The notes: generated by a model not told the origin, from the sequence alone. A stretch of 64,000 nucleotides of DNA from JAHBNG01 sp039028975 (GCA_039028975.1 JBCCHB010000014.1:86496-150495); one strand, 5' to 3'. Positions 17,140-26,566 are shown, counted from the first letter of the stretch. Numbers and translations: made by a program.

Positions 17140-18198
17140 CTATGCGTCTGAGGTTGACTGATCTGTCAAAAACTCCTCTGCCTTTTCGACTAACTCACGA
17201 TTCCCAATAAAGAAGGGCGTTCGTTGGTGCAGGCTCGTTGGCTGGATGTCTAGAATCGGTTGGGTTCCGTCTGATGCGTACCCACCAGCTTGTTCAGCAA
17301 GAAAAGCAAGCGGGGCAGCCTCATAATTGAGCCGCAGCCGGCCATTAGATAGCTCTGGATCTTGACTATTTGCGGGATAGTAGAAAACGCCACCTGCCAG
17401 CAAATTCCGGTGGAAATCGGCTACCAATGAACCAATATAGCGGGAGGATAGAAACCCAGCCTGTCCATGTTGACCCTGAAGCCATTCAGTGTATTTACGT
17501 ACACTATCAGACCAGTAACGGGTATATCCTTGGTTGACGCTATAATATTTTGACGAGTCTGGAATCTGAATATTAGGATGGGAGAGTAAAAATTCACCGA
17601 TGCTTGGATCGAGGGTAAATCCATGGACCCCTTGACCTGCTGAGTAGACCATCATAGTGCTTGCGCCGTAAATGATATACCCAGCAGCGACCAAATCACG
17701 TCCCGGCTGGAGTAGATCCGCCATGGTCCCTGGACCCTCTTGGCTTTTTCGCTGATGAACTGCAAATATTGTGCCAATACTGGTATTAAAATCCACATTG
17801 GTCGTTCCGTCTAATGGATCGTAGAGTAATACGTATTTGCCAGTCTCATATCGTTGGGGAATTGGGATCATATGGGGCTGCTCTTCAGAGGCCATAACCG
17901 CCAAGCGGCCTGTATGATCATTAAGCCGATGGATGGTCATCTCTGCAAATTGGTGCAGCATCTCTGCTTTGGGCGGTTGCAACACCAGGTCACTGCCATC
18001 AGCAAGAAAGCCTGTTAGCTCAGAGCGGGCAGCACGATTGGCAATAAATTTGGCTGATAGCGCCAAATCATAGAGTAAACCAGTTAGAATGCCCTGGGAA
18101 TCGGGTCTTGTAGCTCTCTGCTCTTCAAGTATAAATCGTTCTATGGTTATAATGCGACCTGCCATTGTAGTGGCTGACATGCTGCTTTCACTATGCAT
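17140..18198 (-). CDS. fbp: Fructose-1,6-bisphosphatase, class I
   Basis: A 352-residue cytoplasmic protein, close to the class I family length. It hydrolyses fructose 1,6-bisphosphate in gluconeogenesis. The metal-binding signature YDPLDGTTNVDFNTSIGTIF is present (DPLDGSSNID in most members). MASEEQP carries the upstream acidic pair, GAST and the tyrosine-rich segment follow, and RYIGSLVADFHRNLLAGGVFYYP is the substrate-binding region near the C-terminus, with YEAAPLAFLAEQAGG supplying the last metal glutamate. Several N-terminal methionines (residues 1, 7 and 12) could be the start; GAGGGA lies about 10 bp before the first. The gene is convergent with the ABC operon and divergent from nadD. 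Confidence 0.93.
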   Translation of the reverse strand: MHSESSMSATTMAGRIITIERFILEEQRATRPDSQGILTGLLYDLALSAKFIANRAARSELTGFLADGSDLVLQPPKAEMLHQFAEMTIHRLNDHTGRLAVMASEEQPHMIPIPQRYETGKYVLLYDPLDGTTNVDFNTSIGTIFAVHQRKSQEGPGTMADLLQPGRDLVAAGYIIYGASTMMVYSAGQGVHGFTLDPSIGEFLLSHPNIQIPDSSKYYSVNQGYTRYWSDSVRKYTEWLQGQHGQAGFLSSRYIGSLVADFHRNLLAGGVFYYPANSQDPELSNGRLRLNYEAAPLAFLAEQAGGYASDGTQPILDIQPTSLHQRTPFFIGNRELVEKAEEFLTDQSTSDA

Positions 18199-18476
18199 AG
18201 GAATCCCTCTTCCCTCTGGTGGTATAGTATGATAGACGATGTAGCACAGTCCGTTTGCTCTCTTCTCTAAGCCGTGCTGTAGTCAGTTTGAAAACTATAC
18301 TTAAAAGTAAAAATTAATTTAGAACAAACCGCAAACTGACACAAATATAGAGGCGAGCACAATCAGAATGTCGTATAGGCGAAAAAGCGTACCACAAACG
18401 ATCATGATTTTGCTAATTATCAACCGCAATTATAGATGTGCAGATATACTTGGCTCTGGCATAGAAAGGGCAGACT
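18199..18476. other. Intergenic region between fbp and nadD
   Basis: A 278-bp AT-rich divergent region. It should hold promoters for fbp and nadD, but I cannot assign boxes with confidence. No RNA gene or repeat is seen. Confidence 0.4.
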
Positions 18477-19097
18477 ATGAAGATAGGCATTCTCGGTGGG
18501 ACCTTTGATCCCATCCATATTGGTCACCTCGTTCTGTGCCAGGAAGCCCAATATCAGCTCGGTCTCGGGCACATTCTGCTACTACCAGCCGCTGATCCAC
18601 CCCATAAACAGAATCAACAGATTGCAGCCGTGAGCCATCGGCTTGAAATGCTATCATTGGCTGTCTCCCAACAAGATAGCTGGAGCATCAGCCGCATTGA
18701 TGTGGAGCGACCTGGCCCTCACTACACAGTAGATACCATGAAACTCCTTCAGCATATCTGGGGCGACGACGCTGAGCTTTACTTTCTTATGGGGCTAGAC
18801 AGTTTACGAGACCTACCTACTTGGTATCGACCCGAGTGGCTGGTTACCCATTGTCATCTGGTTACATTTAGCCGGGCTGATGTAGAGGTTGATTGGACTC
18901 AACTCCAAGCAGCCTTACCTAATATTCGCCAACGTGTTTCGGTATTGGAGATGCCAGAATTAGATATATCGAGCAGTGACATTCGTCGTCGTGTGCTTGC
19001 CAAACGCCCCATTCGGTATCTGGTCACAGATGAGGTTGCTGAATACATTCAAGAGCACAATCTGTATTCGGTTAATTCACCCGGGCAGTTGGAATAA
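18477..19097 (+). CDS. nadD: Nicotinate-nucleotide adenylyltransferase
   Basis: A 206-residue cytoplasmic enzyme of NAD biosynthesis, transferring AMP from ATP to nicotinate mononucleotide. The nucleotidyltransferase signature GGTFDPIHIGHL (GxFxPxHxGH) is at residues 7-18, PPHK follows near residue 42, HRLEMLSLA near residue 55, MGLDSLRDLPTW in the middle, and SSSDIRRRV is the C-terminal SSTxIR motif. The length is typical. The gene is not in an obvious operon: fbp is divergent upstream and the aldo/keto reductase is convergent 14 bp downstream. Confidence 0.95.
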   Translation: MKIGILGGTFDPIHIGHLVLCQEAQYQLGLGHILLLPAADPPHKQNQQIAAVSHRLEMLSLAVSQQDSWSISRIDVERPGPHYTVDTMKLLQHIWGDDAELYFLMGLDSLRDLPTWYRPEWLVTHCHLVTFSRADVEVDWTQLQAALPNIRQRVSVLEMPELDISSSDIRRRVLAKRPIRYLVTDEVAEYIQEHNLYSVNSPGQLE

Positions 19098-19111
19098 TCC
19101 ATTCTCAGGCC

Positions 19112-20116
19112 TTATCCAATATCAATTGGCCCTATAGGCGCAGAAAGATTGTTACGCATAGGTGCCGATACATCGTCCAACTGCTGTTTGTGTTCCGGAT
19201 CCAGGATCCAGCCAACAGCTCCAACATTTTCGTCGAGATGGGCAATGGTATCTCCCCCCATGATTGCGCAAGTAATTTCTGGATGGGACAGCACCCAGGC
19301 CATAGCCACTTGAGCCGGGCTTTTTCCCACTGCGTCAGCTACGGTCAAGAGCACCCGAATCACCTCTCCTGGCGTTCCTTGCATAAGCTGCTGAAAGTCC
19401 CATGCGGAATGCCTGGCCCAAAGCGAACCTTCTGGGGCGGGTCGTTCAGGATGATACCAGCCACTCAACAATCCCACGGCCAAAGGACTATACGCCATGA
19501 TACCCAATCCTTGGTTACGAACCAAAGGAAACATCTCTAATTCTAGCCAGCGCCCAAGAAGGCTATAGGGGTTTTGTACACAGATAAAGGGGGTTCCGTT
19601 TGCCTTATCAGATGTCCAAAGTGCTTCACAGACTCGCCATGCAGCGAAATTACAGCAGCCGATGTAGCGTACCTTGCCACTACACACAAGATCGTCTAGC
19701 GTGCGCATTGTCTCTTCTAGAGGAACCCTTTGATCGGGCGCATGAATCAGATAGATGTCAATGTGATCGGTCCTAAGGCGATCCAAAGAGCGCTCTACCT
19801 CCCGGAGAATATGGTAGCGAGATAACCCTCTGTCGTTGGGCTTCGTGCCGATTTGAGACGCGACTTTGGACGAGATCACCAGATCGTCACGATGCTGTTT
19901 GAGTACTTGCGCAAGAATCTCCTCAGATTGACCAATGTTGGCCCGATCATCCATTGGGCCATAAACATTGGCACAGTCGATGAAATTAACACCTAAGTTG
20001 ATAGCCCGTTCAATCATGCGTTGTGCTTCTGCTGGATTACTTTGGCCACGTAAACCTAACCCCAGCGCTAGTCGGCTGACTTTTACGCCTGCTTGGCCTA
20101 ACTGTACATACTCCAT
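19112..20116 (-). CDS. Aldo/keto reductase
   Basis: A 334-residue cytoplasmic NADPH-dependent oxidoreductase with a TIM-barrel fold. The catalytic tetrad is visible: D and Y in NFIDCANVYG, K in LVISSKVAS, and H in IYLIHAPDQR. FICVQNPYSLLGR and GIMAYSPLAVGLLSG form the substrate and cofactor surface typical of the YajO/Tas-like branch. I chose ATG 20116 because AAGGGGAAC precedes it and the protein then starts with the family strand MEYVQLGQAGVKVS; the longer frame to 20164 adds a lysine-rich stretch. The natural substrate is unknown. Confidence 0.88.
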   Translation of the reverse strand: MEYVQLGQAGVKVSRLALGLGLRGQSNPAEAQRMIERAINLGVNFIDCANVYGPMDDRANIGQSEEILAQVLKQHRDDLVISSKVASQIGTKPNDRGLSRYHILREVERSLDRLRTDHIDIYLIHAPDQRVPLEETMRTLDDLVCSGKVRYIGCCNFAAWRVCEALWTSDKANGTPFICVQNPYSLLGRWLELEMFPLVRNQGLGIMAYSPLAVGLLSGWYHPERPAPEGSLWARHSAWDFQQLMQGTPGEVIRVLLTVADAVGKSPAQVAMAWVLSHPEITCAIMGGDTIAHLDENVGAVGWILDPEHKQQLDDVSAPMRNNLSAPIGPIDIG

Positions 20117-20331
20117 TCTGTTCCCCTTCTTTTTGTTTCCTACAACTTTCTCAGTTTGGTACAACTTGTGAAATTTGGTACAATCCCAACATACAAGTGT
20201 AAAGTACTTCGTCTATAGTATAGATGCATTCCTCCTATGTATCCATTTTTTGAACAATAAGTGGACAAGGATTATTCATTTTTGAACGCTCCCCCGCATT
20301 GTTTCATTGCATCCTGAGCATTTGTGATAAA

Positions 20332-20361
20332 TTGGACAAACGTATTTTCCTATGCTATAGT
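20332..20361 (+). promoter_or_regulatory. Promoter for the Rieske/cytochrome b operon
   Basis: TTGGAC (20332-20337), an 18-bp spacer and TATAGT (20356-20361) lie 110 bp before the Rieske gene. The palindrome at 20402-20423 falls just downstream, inside the expected leader. Confidence 0.5.
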
Positions 20362-20401
20362 GCAACCATATTGATATTACTGTATTTATTAAAAAATAAG
20401 C

Positions 20402-20423
20402 CTGTTTTACTCGAGTAAAACAG
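20402..20423. promoter_or_regulatory. Perfect 22-bp palindrome in the leader of the respiratory operon
   Basis: CTGTTTTACTC and GAGTAAAACAG are perfect mirror halves centred on TCGA. It sits between the promoter and the Rieske start, so it may be an operator for a dimeric regulator or an RNA hairpin (9 bp with a 4-nt loop). No T-tract follows directly. Confidence 0.5.
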
Positions 20424-20470
20424 CTTTGTATCTTCTTAACAATCAGTTTGATAAAAGGAACTGAAGTAAA

Positions 20471-21037
20471 ATGGCCGATGTCTTAGATGCAACAGTCGAC
20501 GCGATGTCAAATGTTGGTGAAACGAAAGTAGAAGTTGATCCCGAAGTTGCGCAACGACGTGTATACAACCGCCGTGAATTTATGGTCTATACCTTTGCTG
20601 CTGCGTCCGGGCTTTTGTTGGCAGAAGTTGGTGCTGTTACCTATTTCTTCTTGTACCCTCGTTTTCGCGAAGGTGAATTCGGCGGTGACTTTGTGTTAGA
20701 GGGTGATCTCCCTCCGTTTGAACGGGCTCCTATTGGCAACCCTGACGGTAAATTTTGGCTTGTGACCACAGAGGAAGGCGAGACCAAGGCGATCTACATG
20801 GTCTGTACCCACCTAGGCTGTTTATATAAGTGGGTAGAAGCCAACTGGCGTTTTGAATGTCCCTGCCATGGCTCCAAGTTTACTCATGATGGACTATACA
20901 TTGAAGGTCCTGCACCTCGCTCGTTAGATTCCTTTGAGATTGTGACGCGAGCTGATGGGACGTTGGCGGCTGCTACAGGTAGCAAGATAACAGGGTCACT
21001 GGCCGCAGAGTCCCCGGCCCGCCGTATTATTGAATAG
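20471..21037 (+). CDS. Rieske iron-sulfur protein of a quinol:cytochrome c oxidoreductase
   Basis: A 188-residue protein that carries a [2Fe-2S] cluster receiving electrons from quinol. Cluster ligands are C112 and H114 in CTHLGC and C130 and H133 in CPCHGS, with disulfide cysteines C117 and C132. A twin-arginine-like N-terminal anchor (NRREFMVYTFAAASG) precedes one membrane helix, consistent with Tat export of the folded cluster. AAAAGGAACTG precedes ATG. It is the first gene of a three-gene operon with cytochrome b and dihaem cytochrome c. The short C-terminal tail after the cluster domain (about 55 residues) is ordinary. Confidence 0.95.
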   Translation: MADVLDATVDAMSNVGETKVEVDPEVAQRRVYNRREFMVYTFAAASGLLLAEVGAVTYFFLYPRFREGEFGGDFVLEGDLPPFERAPIGNPDGKFWLVTTEEGETKAIYMVCTHLGCLYKWVEANWRFECPCHGSKFTHDGLYIEGPAPRSLDSFEIVTRADGTLAAATGSKITGSLAAESPARRIIE

Positions 21038-21125
21038 CTCTTTTCCACCTATCTTTATATTTAGCCCTCTCTAAGTGACACTCTTTAGGAAGCATAATAT
21101 AATCATTCTAGGAGCCACATAACTA

Positions 21126-22859
21126 ATGGCAGTACAACCAGAAATTCAACAAAAAGGATTTGTACAGTCCGCCCTCGATTTAGCAGATGATACCTTTACC
21201 CGAATTACGGCCGGTATCAGTGCTGGTGAGTTCCGCAAAATGTTGCGCGGTGAGCCGCCTGGACGTCCGAATCCGCGTCTTCGCCCTCACTCTGACTCAT
21301 TCTTATTGCATATCAAACCCGCCTACTATCATGAAAGTGTTACCCGCTTCACCCATACGTTCCGGTTAGGGCTACTTTCTACGTATTTATTTTTTGTCGA
21401 GACCATTACAGGTATATACCTGATGATCTGGTATGCGCCGTCTCCTGATCGTGCATACGATGATATGATCATTCTGTTAAGTAATGTACCCTTTGGCCAG
21501 TTTACCCGAGATCTTCACAGATTGGGGGCTGAAGCAATGGTTGCCATTGTGACATTGCATATGGTGAGAACCTACTTGACAGGGAGCTATAAGCCTCCAA
21601 GGCAATTTACTTGGTTTACAGGTGTTATTCTCTTAGTTGTTACCTTGTTTCTTAGCTTCTCAGGTTATCTGCTTCCTTGGGATCAGCTGGCCCTTTGGGC
21701 TGTGACCATCGGAACATCTATGGCTGAAGCGATTCCGCCAGAAGTAATGGGGACCACCATCAACCTATTGGCCCGTGGTGCGCCTGACATTGCTGGCAAC
21801 GGATTGTTGCGCTTCTATCTGCTGCATGTCTTCTTCTTGCCTTTGATTCTCTTCCTCTTTTTCTTTGTTCACTACTACAAGGTGGTTCTGCATGGCATTA
21901 GCTTGCCTTCCCAAGAGGAAGAAGTTGGCGAAGATTCTGCGAAGAAGGTTCCTGCTGATCGCCGCGTTTACTTCCTACCTGATGTCTTCCTGGATGAGAC
22001 TGCATTTCTGCTCTTCTCTACGGCTATTCTGACGATTTGGACAGCCTTCTCTTTCCAAGCGCCTCTCGAATCGATTGCGAATCCACAGCGAACGCCTCTG
22101 CATACGGTGGCTCCATGGTACTTCTATTGGTTACAGGGACTGTTGAAGATATCCGATAAGTTTATTGCAGGTGTTCTTATTCCAACAGTTCTGCTTATTC
22201 TGCTGATGCTCATTCCGTACCTCGATCCAAACCCCAGCCGTCGAGCAAAAGATCGACGCGTCGCCATTATTAGTGGTGTTGTCGCTGGCGTGGTCATGAT
22301 CATATGGAGCTGGATGGGAACGCCCCAATATGCTGTACAGGGTGCGCCAGCAACGGAAGTGGTTCAAGAATTGATGCCAGAAGAGGGTGCCGGTCATGTC
22401 CGCGAAATGGGTTATGAACTCTTACCTCTTGGCCACTACCTGAGCATGACGACAGATGAGCTGATTGAACGCATAGGGGAAGATGAAGCATTGGCCCTCA
22501 TTGATGGTAGAGGATTCATTCCCTTGGAAGACGTGCATCATGAAAATGACGAATTTGCTCATCTAATCGAAGAATTTAAGCATTCTATCGATTACTGGGA
22601 GACCCAAGATACAGATTTCAATATGGCCTATGGTGTGCTCAATATTGCCCAGGATCAGCCGAGCCTGAAACGCCTGGACTGGGAGATCTTCTGGCTTAGC
22701 GGTGAAGGAACAGAAGAAGATTTCGAGGCTCACTTTTGGCTCCATGAAGAGGCATGGTACTGGGAACAGTATCAGACGCGCGACTATGGCCACATCTTTT
22801 CTTACATGTTCCCAGAAGAGAGTGCGCCCCAATCCGAAATAGCAACAGATTCGGAGTAG
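21126..22859 (+). CDS. Cytochrome b (b6 plus subunit IV fused) with acidic C-terminal extension
   Basis: A 577-residue membrane protein with about eight helices, the quinol-oxidising core of a bc-type complex. Haem ligands are H131 and H145 in one helix and H234 and H249 in another. The second pair is separated by 14 residues, as in cytochrome b6 rather than bc1. LLPWDQLALWAVTIG follows the first pair. The quinol-site motif normally written PEWYF reads APWYFYWLQGLLK here. Both the b6-like and subunit IV-like parts are in one polypeptide, ending near residue 405. The last ~170 residues are hydrophilic, acidic and rich in H, D, E and W, an unusual cytoplasmic or external extension. The Rieske gene precedes it and dihaem cytochrome c follows after 7 bp. 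Confidence 0.93.
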   Translation: MAVQPEIQQKGFVQSALDLADDTFTRITAGISAGEFRKMLRGEPPGRPNPRLRPHSDSFLLHIKPAYYHESVTRFTHTFRLGLLSTYLFFVETITGIYLMIWYAPSPDRAYDDMIILLSNVPFGQFTRDLHRLGAEAMVAIVTLHMVRTYLTGSYKPPRQFTWFTGVILLVVTLFLSFSGYLLPWDQLALWAVTIGTSMAEAIPPEVMGTTINLLARGAPDIAGNGLLRFYLLHVFFLPLILFLFFFVHYYKVVLHGISLPSQEEEVGEDSAKKVPADRRVYFLPDVFLDETAFLLFSTAILTIWTAFSFQAPLESIANPQRTPLHTVAPWYFYWLQGLLKISDKFIAGVLIPTVLLILLMLIPYLDPNPSRRAKDRRVAIISGVVAGVVMIIWSWMGTPQYAVQGAPATEVVQELMPEEGAGHVREMGYELLPLGHYLSMTTDELIERIGEDEALALIDGRGFIPLEDVHHENDEFAHLIEEFKHSIDYWETQDTDFNMAYGVLNIAQDQPSLKRLDWEIFWLSGEGTEEDFEAHFWLHEEAWYWEQYQTRDYGHIFSYMFPEESAPQSEIATDSE

Positions 22860-22866
22860 ATGTCTA

Positions 22867-23886
22867 ATGCATAAACCACTTTACTACTATCTTTACACGC
22901 GGTCACCCATACTGAAACTCCTGTGGTCCTTTGTGTCTGTTCTTGTAATGTTTGCTGTCGTGGGCTTTGTTGGTTGGACTGAGGAAGGCCGCATGGAAGC
23001 TCAAACAGCCAATTGGGATGGGCGTAGCATTGAAAAAGGGGCTGCACTCTATGACGCAAACTGCTCAAGCTGTCATGGGAAAGATGGCAAAGGGTTGCCT
23101 ATGGTTGCTCCAGCCTTGCGTAGCCGCTACCTCTTTAGCAAAGAGATAGAGGTAAATGGCGAAAAGGTTGCCGCAGGACGCCTTAACGATGTCGCTTGGG
23201 CTGGATCCTTAAATAACTATATCATGCTGACGGTCGGTGCTGGCCGGCCCAGTAAGGGAAGCGCACACTGGGCCAATGTAATGCCTACCTGGGGAGGTGA
23301 GTATGGTGGGCCTCTGCGTGGGGATCAGGTGATTGCCGTCACAAATTATGTGATGAATTTTGAGTCGGATGCTATGGCCCAAACAGCAGAAGAGGATCCG
23401 TGGCAATTTTTTCAAGACACTCTTTCCAAGCGACTACCCTATCATGAAGATGAACCAGGGTATGAGCAAAAGCTAGAGCAGGCATTGGCTGCGGCTGAGG
23501 CTGCTGGTGTAACCTCTTACACCTTGGGTGACGAAGAGTACACCTTTGCTCAGCCAGATGATGTTGCAGATATGGGGCCACGTACGCCACAAGAGCTTTG
23601 GTTGTTGATGGGTTGTTCAGGCTGCCACAACATCAACGAGGATCAAACGGCTAACAATGTAGGGCCGGTTGGCCCCCATCAGAACAACCTTTATGAACGA
23701 GCTGCGGAACGGGTTGAAGGTCAATCTGCTGAAGAGTATGTATATAACAGTATTGTTGAACCCGATGCCTATGTGGTTGAGGGATACAATGGCGGAGTCA
23801 TGCCCCAAACGTTCGCTGATATGATGAGCGAAGAAGAGATCAATGCTCTAGTCGCTTGGGCTCTGGACCCTGACCGAGAGCAGTAG
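22867..23886 (+). CDS. Membrane-anchored dihaem cytochrome c
   Basis: A 339-residue protein. One N-terminal membrane helix (LWSFVSVLVMFAVVGFVGW) anchors two cytochrome c domains outside the membrane. The haem motifs are CSSCH at residues 66-70 and CSGCH at residues 250-254. Likely methionine ligands lie in NVMPTWGG for the first domain and GVMPQTF for the second. The two domains are joined by an acidic linker. As the third gene of the Rieske-cytochrome b operon it should accept electrons from the Rieske protein and pass them to an oxidase, replacing cytochrome c1. A strong terminator ends the operon. Confidence 0.93.
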   Translation: MHKPLYYYLYTRSPILKLLWSFVSVLVMFAVVGFVGWTEEGRMEAQTANWDGRSIEKGAALYDANCSSCHGKDGKGLPMVAPALRSRYLFSKEIEVNGEKVAAGRLNDVAWAGSLNNYIMLTVGAGRPSKGSAHWANVMPTWGGEYGGPLRGDQVIAVTNYVMNFESDAMAQTAEEDPWQFFQDTLSKRLPYHEDEPGYEQKLEQALAAAEAAGVTSYTLGDEEYTFAQPDDVADMGPRTPQELWLLMGCSGCHNINEDQTANNVGPVGPHQNNLYERAAERVEGQSAEEYVYNSIVEPDAYVVEGYNGGVMPQTFADMMSEEEINALVAWALDPDREQ

Positions 23887-23908
23887 GCACACGAGTACGG
23901 AGCAGTGC

Positions 23909-23938
23909 AAGGCAACCCTATTACTGGGTTGCCTTTTT
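23909..23938 (+). terminator. Rho-independent terminator of the respiratory operon
   Basis: AAGGCAACCC (23909-23918), a 7-nt loop and GGGTTGCC followed by TTTTT to 23938; the stem is perfect. Confidence 0.9.
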
Positions 23939-23985
23939 CATTGGAGCATCATTTGGGATCTTCACTCTGACCAGACTAAATACCA

Positions 23986-24705
23986 ATGTCAACCGATTAT
24001 TCTATCACCGACGAAATTATTTATCCAACAACCTTGGTCATCTTTGCCATACTGACGACGCTCTTCCCTGCTCTGTTGGGACAGTCATGGTTCATGCCTA
24101 TCATTCAAACCATTGGCATGACCCTTTTTTTGCTCTTTGTGATTCGTCGTGGCCGAATAAAACGGGCTCTGTTGCTTCTAGGAATTTGGTTGGGTATACA
24201 ATTTGTCGTCATCACGCTCTTAACCACTTATCTGCCAACCCAACTTGATTATGCGCTCAGTGATGGATTTACTCGTCGTACGGCCTACATGGCATGGTTC
24301 TATGCTGGTTCTGAAGCCCCCGTTGGGGTAACCGAAGGGCTTCTTACACGGCTTCTTGAGCTATTGGGCACCACAGCAGGCACCATGGCTACAGGTGGGT
24401 TGCTTGGTAATTGGATATTGGTCCGCTCCGTCAATGCTGCGGCTTTTTATACAGGGAGCCTTCTTGGTGCGCTCAATAGTCCCCTCAATGCATTGGGTGC
24501 GCTTCCTATTTGGACTCTGCTGCGCATCTGTGGCTATAGCCTCTTTACCCTTCTATTTGCCGAACCACTGCTGAGCGGGAATTGGAGCCTTGGATACTAT
24601 TTGCGCCATCGCCGCATGTACTTTCTGATTGGATTATCCCTCATACTTCTTGCCCTACTCCTGGAAAATACAATACCCAATCTGTGGCGCTCGCTATTCA
24701 ACTGA
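23986..24705 (+). CDS. Unknown integral membrane protein
   Basis: A 239-residue protein with about five or six hydrophobic segments (around residues 14-32, 38-52, 58-80, 130-160, 170-195 and 208-228), separated by short basic loops such as RRGRIKRA and RHRRM. No signature was recognised. It follows the respiratory terminator and so is probably transcribed on its own. Nothing in it indicates a transported ligand or enzymatic activity. Confidence 0.6.
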   Translation: MSTDYSITDEIIYPTTLVIFAILTTLFPALLGQSWFMPIIQTIGMTLFLLFVIRRGRIKRALLLLGIWLGIQFVVITLLTTYLPTQLDYALSDGFTRRTAYMAWFYAGSEAPVGVTEGLLTRLLELLGTTAGTMATGGLLGNWILVRSVNAAAFYTGSLLGALNSPLNALGALPIWTLLRICGYSLFTLLFAEPLLSGNWSLGYYLRHRRMYFLIGLSLILLALLLENTIPNLWRSLFN

Positions 24706-24803
24706 TTATGACTTAGGAATGAGCATTAAATAAGGCGGGCATGTCATCTCGAAGGATTGAGAGATCTTATGCACAAGTTATTTAATTCCGATTCATTAAA
24801 ACC

Positions 24804-25556
24804 TTACCCTGTTGCTCCCTTAACACTCCACACCGAGCCACTGGTATACGTATTCCTCTCAGAACAGAGAAATTCTACAACCTCAGCCACCTCTTCGGCA
24901 TCTGAGTAGCGCCCTAGTGGGTTGCCCGGATCCGCGAGAAATTTGGGCGTAAAGCGGGGCACAACCATATTGGTCAGCGCTCGCCCTGGCTCTACCCCAT
25001 TGACGAATACCCCCTCCTTGGAATAGGCATTGCCCAATGCCCCAACAAAAGAGTAGACTGCCCCTTTGGATACGCCGTAGGGGATCTGATTCGTGGCCCC
25101 ATGTCTGGCACCCGACGTAATGGTGACACAGCGCCCCCATCCACCCTCTATCATGTGGGGAATTGCAGCCTGATGGGCATGGTAGACACCCCATACATTA
25201 ATCCGCATCACTTTTTCAAACTGGGCAGCAGATTGCTCATGAAAAGGCGCTTCTAGTCCCAAAATACCTGCACAGCAAACCAAAATGTCAAGCCGACCAA
25301 AGTGGGTAACGGCTTGGTTCACCATTGACTGAACAGCGTCTTCATCCGTTACGTCGGTAGGAATAAAGATCGCTTGCTGGCCCAAGCTGCCAATCTCATC
25401 GACGACAGACGTGTCCATCCCTGGCAGATCGGCAATAACCACGTGACGGCCGTCTTCTGCAATCCTCAGCGCGCTGGCACGACCGATCCCATTGGCTCCA
25501 CCAGTGACAATGGCAACCCGCTCCTCTTTGGGCGCAGCAAACCGTAAATTTGGCAT
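24804..25556 (-). CDS. Short-chain dehydrogenase/reductase
   Basis: A 250-residue cytoplasmic oxidoreductase of the classical SDR family. The cofactor loop is TGGANGIGRAS, an acidic residue after strand 2 (VIADLPG) favours NAD, and CCAG and NVWGVYHAHQ are typical. Catalytic serine (TITSGA), tyrosine and lysine (YGVSKGAVYSF) are present. The substrate is probably a sugar, polyol or hydroxy-acid. It is followed, on the same strand, by no other gene, and is preceded 128 bp upstream by a sugar-phosphate isomerase-like gene, so the two could act on one carbohydrate pathway. Confidence 0.9.
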   Translation of the reverse strand: MPNLRFAAPKEERVAIVTGGANGIGRASALRIAEDGRHVVIADLPGMDTSVVDEIGSLGQQAIFIPTDVTDEDAVQSMVNQAVTHFGRLDILVCCAGILGLEAPFHEQSAAQFEKVMRINVWGVYHAHQAAIPHMIEGGWGRCVTITSGARHGATNQIPYGVSKGAVYSFVGALGNAYSKEGVFVNGVEPGRALTNMVVPRFTPKFLADPGNPLGRYSDAEEVAEVVEFLCSERNTYTSGSVWSVKGATG

Positions 25557-25684
25557 CTAATTCTCCTTATAAATTGCTCAGAAAATAGTCCAAAGTCAGT
25601 TGCCTCGGATATCGATCTAGACTCTAGACACTGGACTGCGGACTGATTGTCATCCTTCCGTGGTGTATCCTTCAAACGTCCAAA

Positions 25685-26566
25685 TTAGGCACTCTCTTCA
25701 TCAGCATCCAATACGCGAATGCCCAATTCCGCGGCCGTTTTGTGAAAAAGTTGGCTGACCGCAGGAAGGTCCTCAGTGCTGTTTCCTTCCGAGATGACTG
25801 GGTAATCTGGCGACAGTGCTTCTATACGGCGGAAGAGGGTTTGGAAATCCATTAGTCCCTTGCCTGGGCAGCCGTCTTGCAGATGAAGGGTTAACTTATC
25901 CTCGATCCAGATGTCTTTGGCGTGGCAGCTCACAATATGTTCGCCCAACGTGTCAAAATGATGATTGAGGGCAGCACCAGTATCATAAACGGTCTCTAAG
26001 GTGATCCAGTTGGCCGAGTCATAATCACAGCGAACCCACGGTGAACCGACTTCATCCAAAACCTCTTTGGTGATTTCGGGAGAGGCCAACGTCACAAGTT
26101 GATGACTCTCTAGGCTTAAAAAGACGCCGGCATCTTCCGCGGCAGCAACACACTCTTTTAGGGTTTTGACTAGCTGCTTCCGAGCTGAAACAGTCCAATT
26201 ATCAGGATGAGGAAACCAAGGACCATTGGGACTCATAGAGCCAGGACCTGTATCGATGCCTCGCGCGCCCATCCATCCGGCCAGCCGGAGTGCCGCTTGA
26301 ATCGTTCGAACACTTTCCTTGCGCACTGTCTCATCGGGCGTGACCATATTCTGCCAATAGCCAGTAGCTTGATAGAGACGAACCCCTTCACCAGCAAGCA
26401 GCTCGCGCAGATTCGTTGCCTGAGCCTGTGAGGTCGTGTGAGGATCGTTGGCGCGAAAACGGGTAAAGATGCCACTAAACCCTAGCTCTCTCACTCGGCG
26501 GCACATCGCAACGCTGAGATCGTTCATATCAGCCGGTAGAAAACAACCGCTCATTCCAAAACGCAT
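25685..26566 (-). CDS. Sugar phosphate isomerase/epimerase-like TIM barrel
   Basis: A 293-residue protein of the xylose isomerase-like AP endonuclease 2 superfamily. Four metal ligands are visible in order: E in FLSLESHQ, D in CDYDSANW, H in VSCHAKDIW and E in VISEGNST. Members isomerise or epimerise ketoses, or open inositol derivatives. I chose ATG 26566 because AAGGAG lies directly upstream and the MRFGMSGCF start matches the first barrel strand; the frame open to 26752 adds 62 unrelated residues. Its neighbour on the same strand is an SDR oxidoreductase, which suggests a small carbohydrate or polyol pathway. Confidence 0.8.
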   Translation of the reverse strand: MRFGMSGCFLPADMNDLSVAMCRRVRELGFSGIFTRFRANDPHTTSQAQATNLRELLAGEGVRLYQATGYWQNMVTPDETVRKESVRTIQAALRLAGWMGARGIDTGPGSMSPNGPWFPHPDNWTVSARKQLVKTLKECVAAAEDAGVFLSLESHQLVTLASPEITKEVLDEVGSPWVRCDYDSANWITLETVYDTGAALNHHFDTLGEHIVSCHAKDIWIEDKLTLHLQDGCPGKGLMDFQTLFRRIEALSPDYPVISEGNSTEDLPAVSQLFHKTAAELGIRVLDADEESA

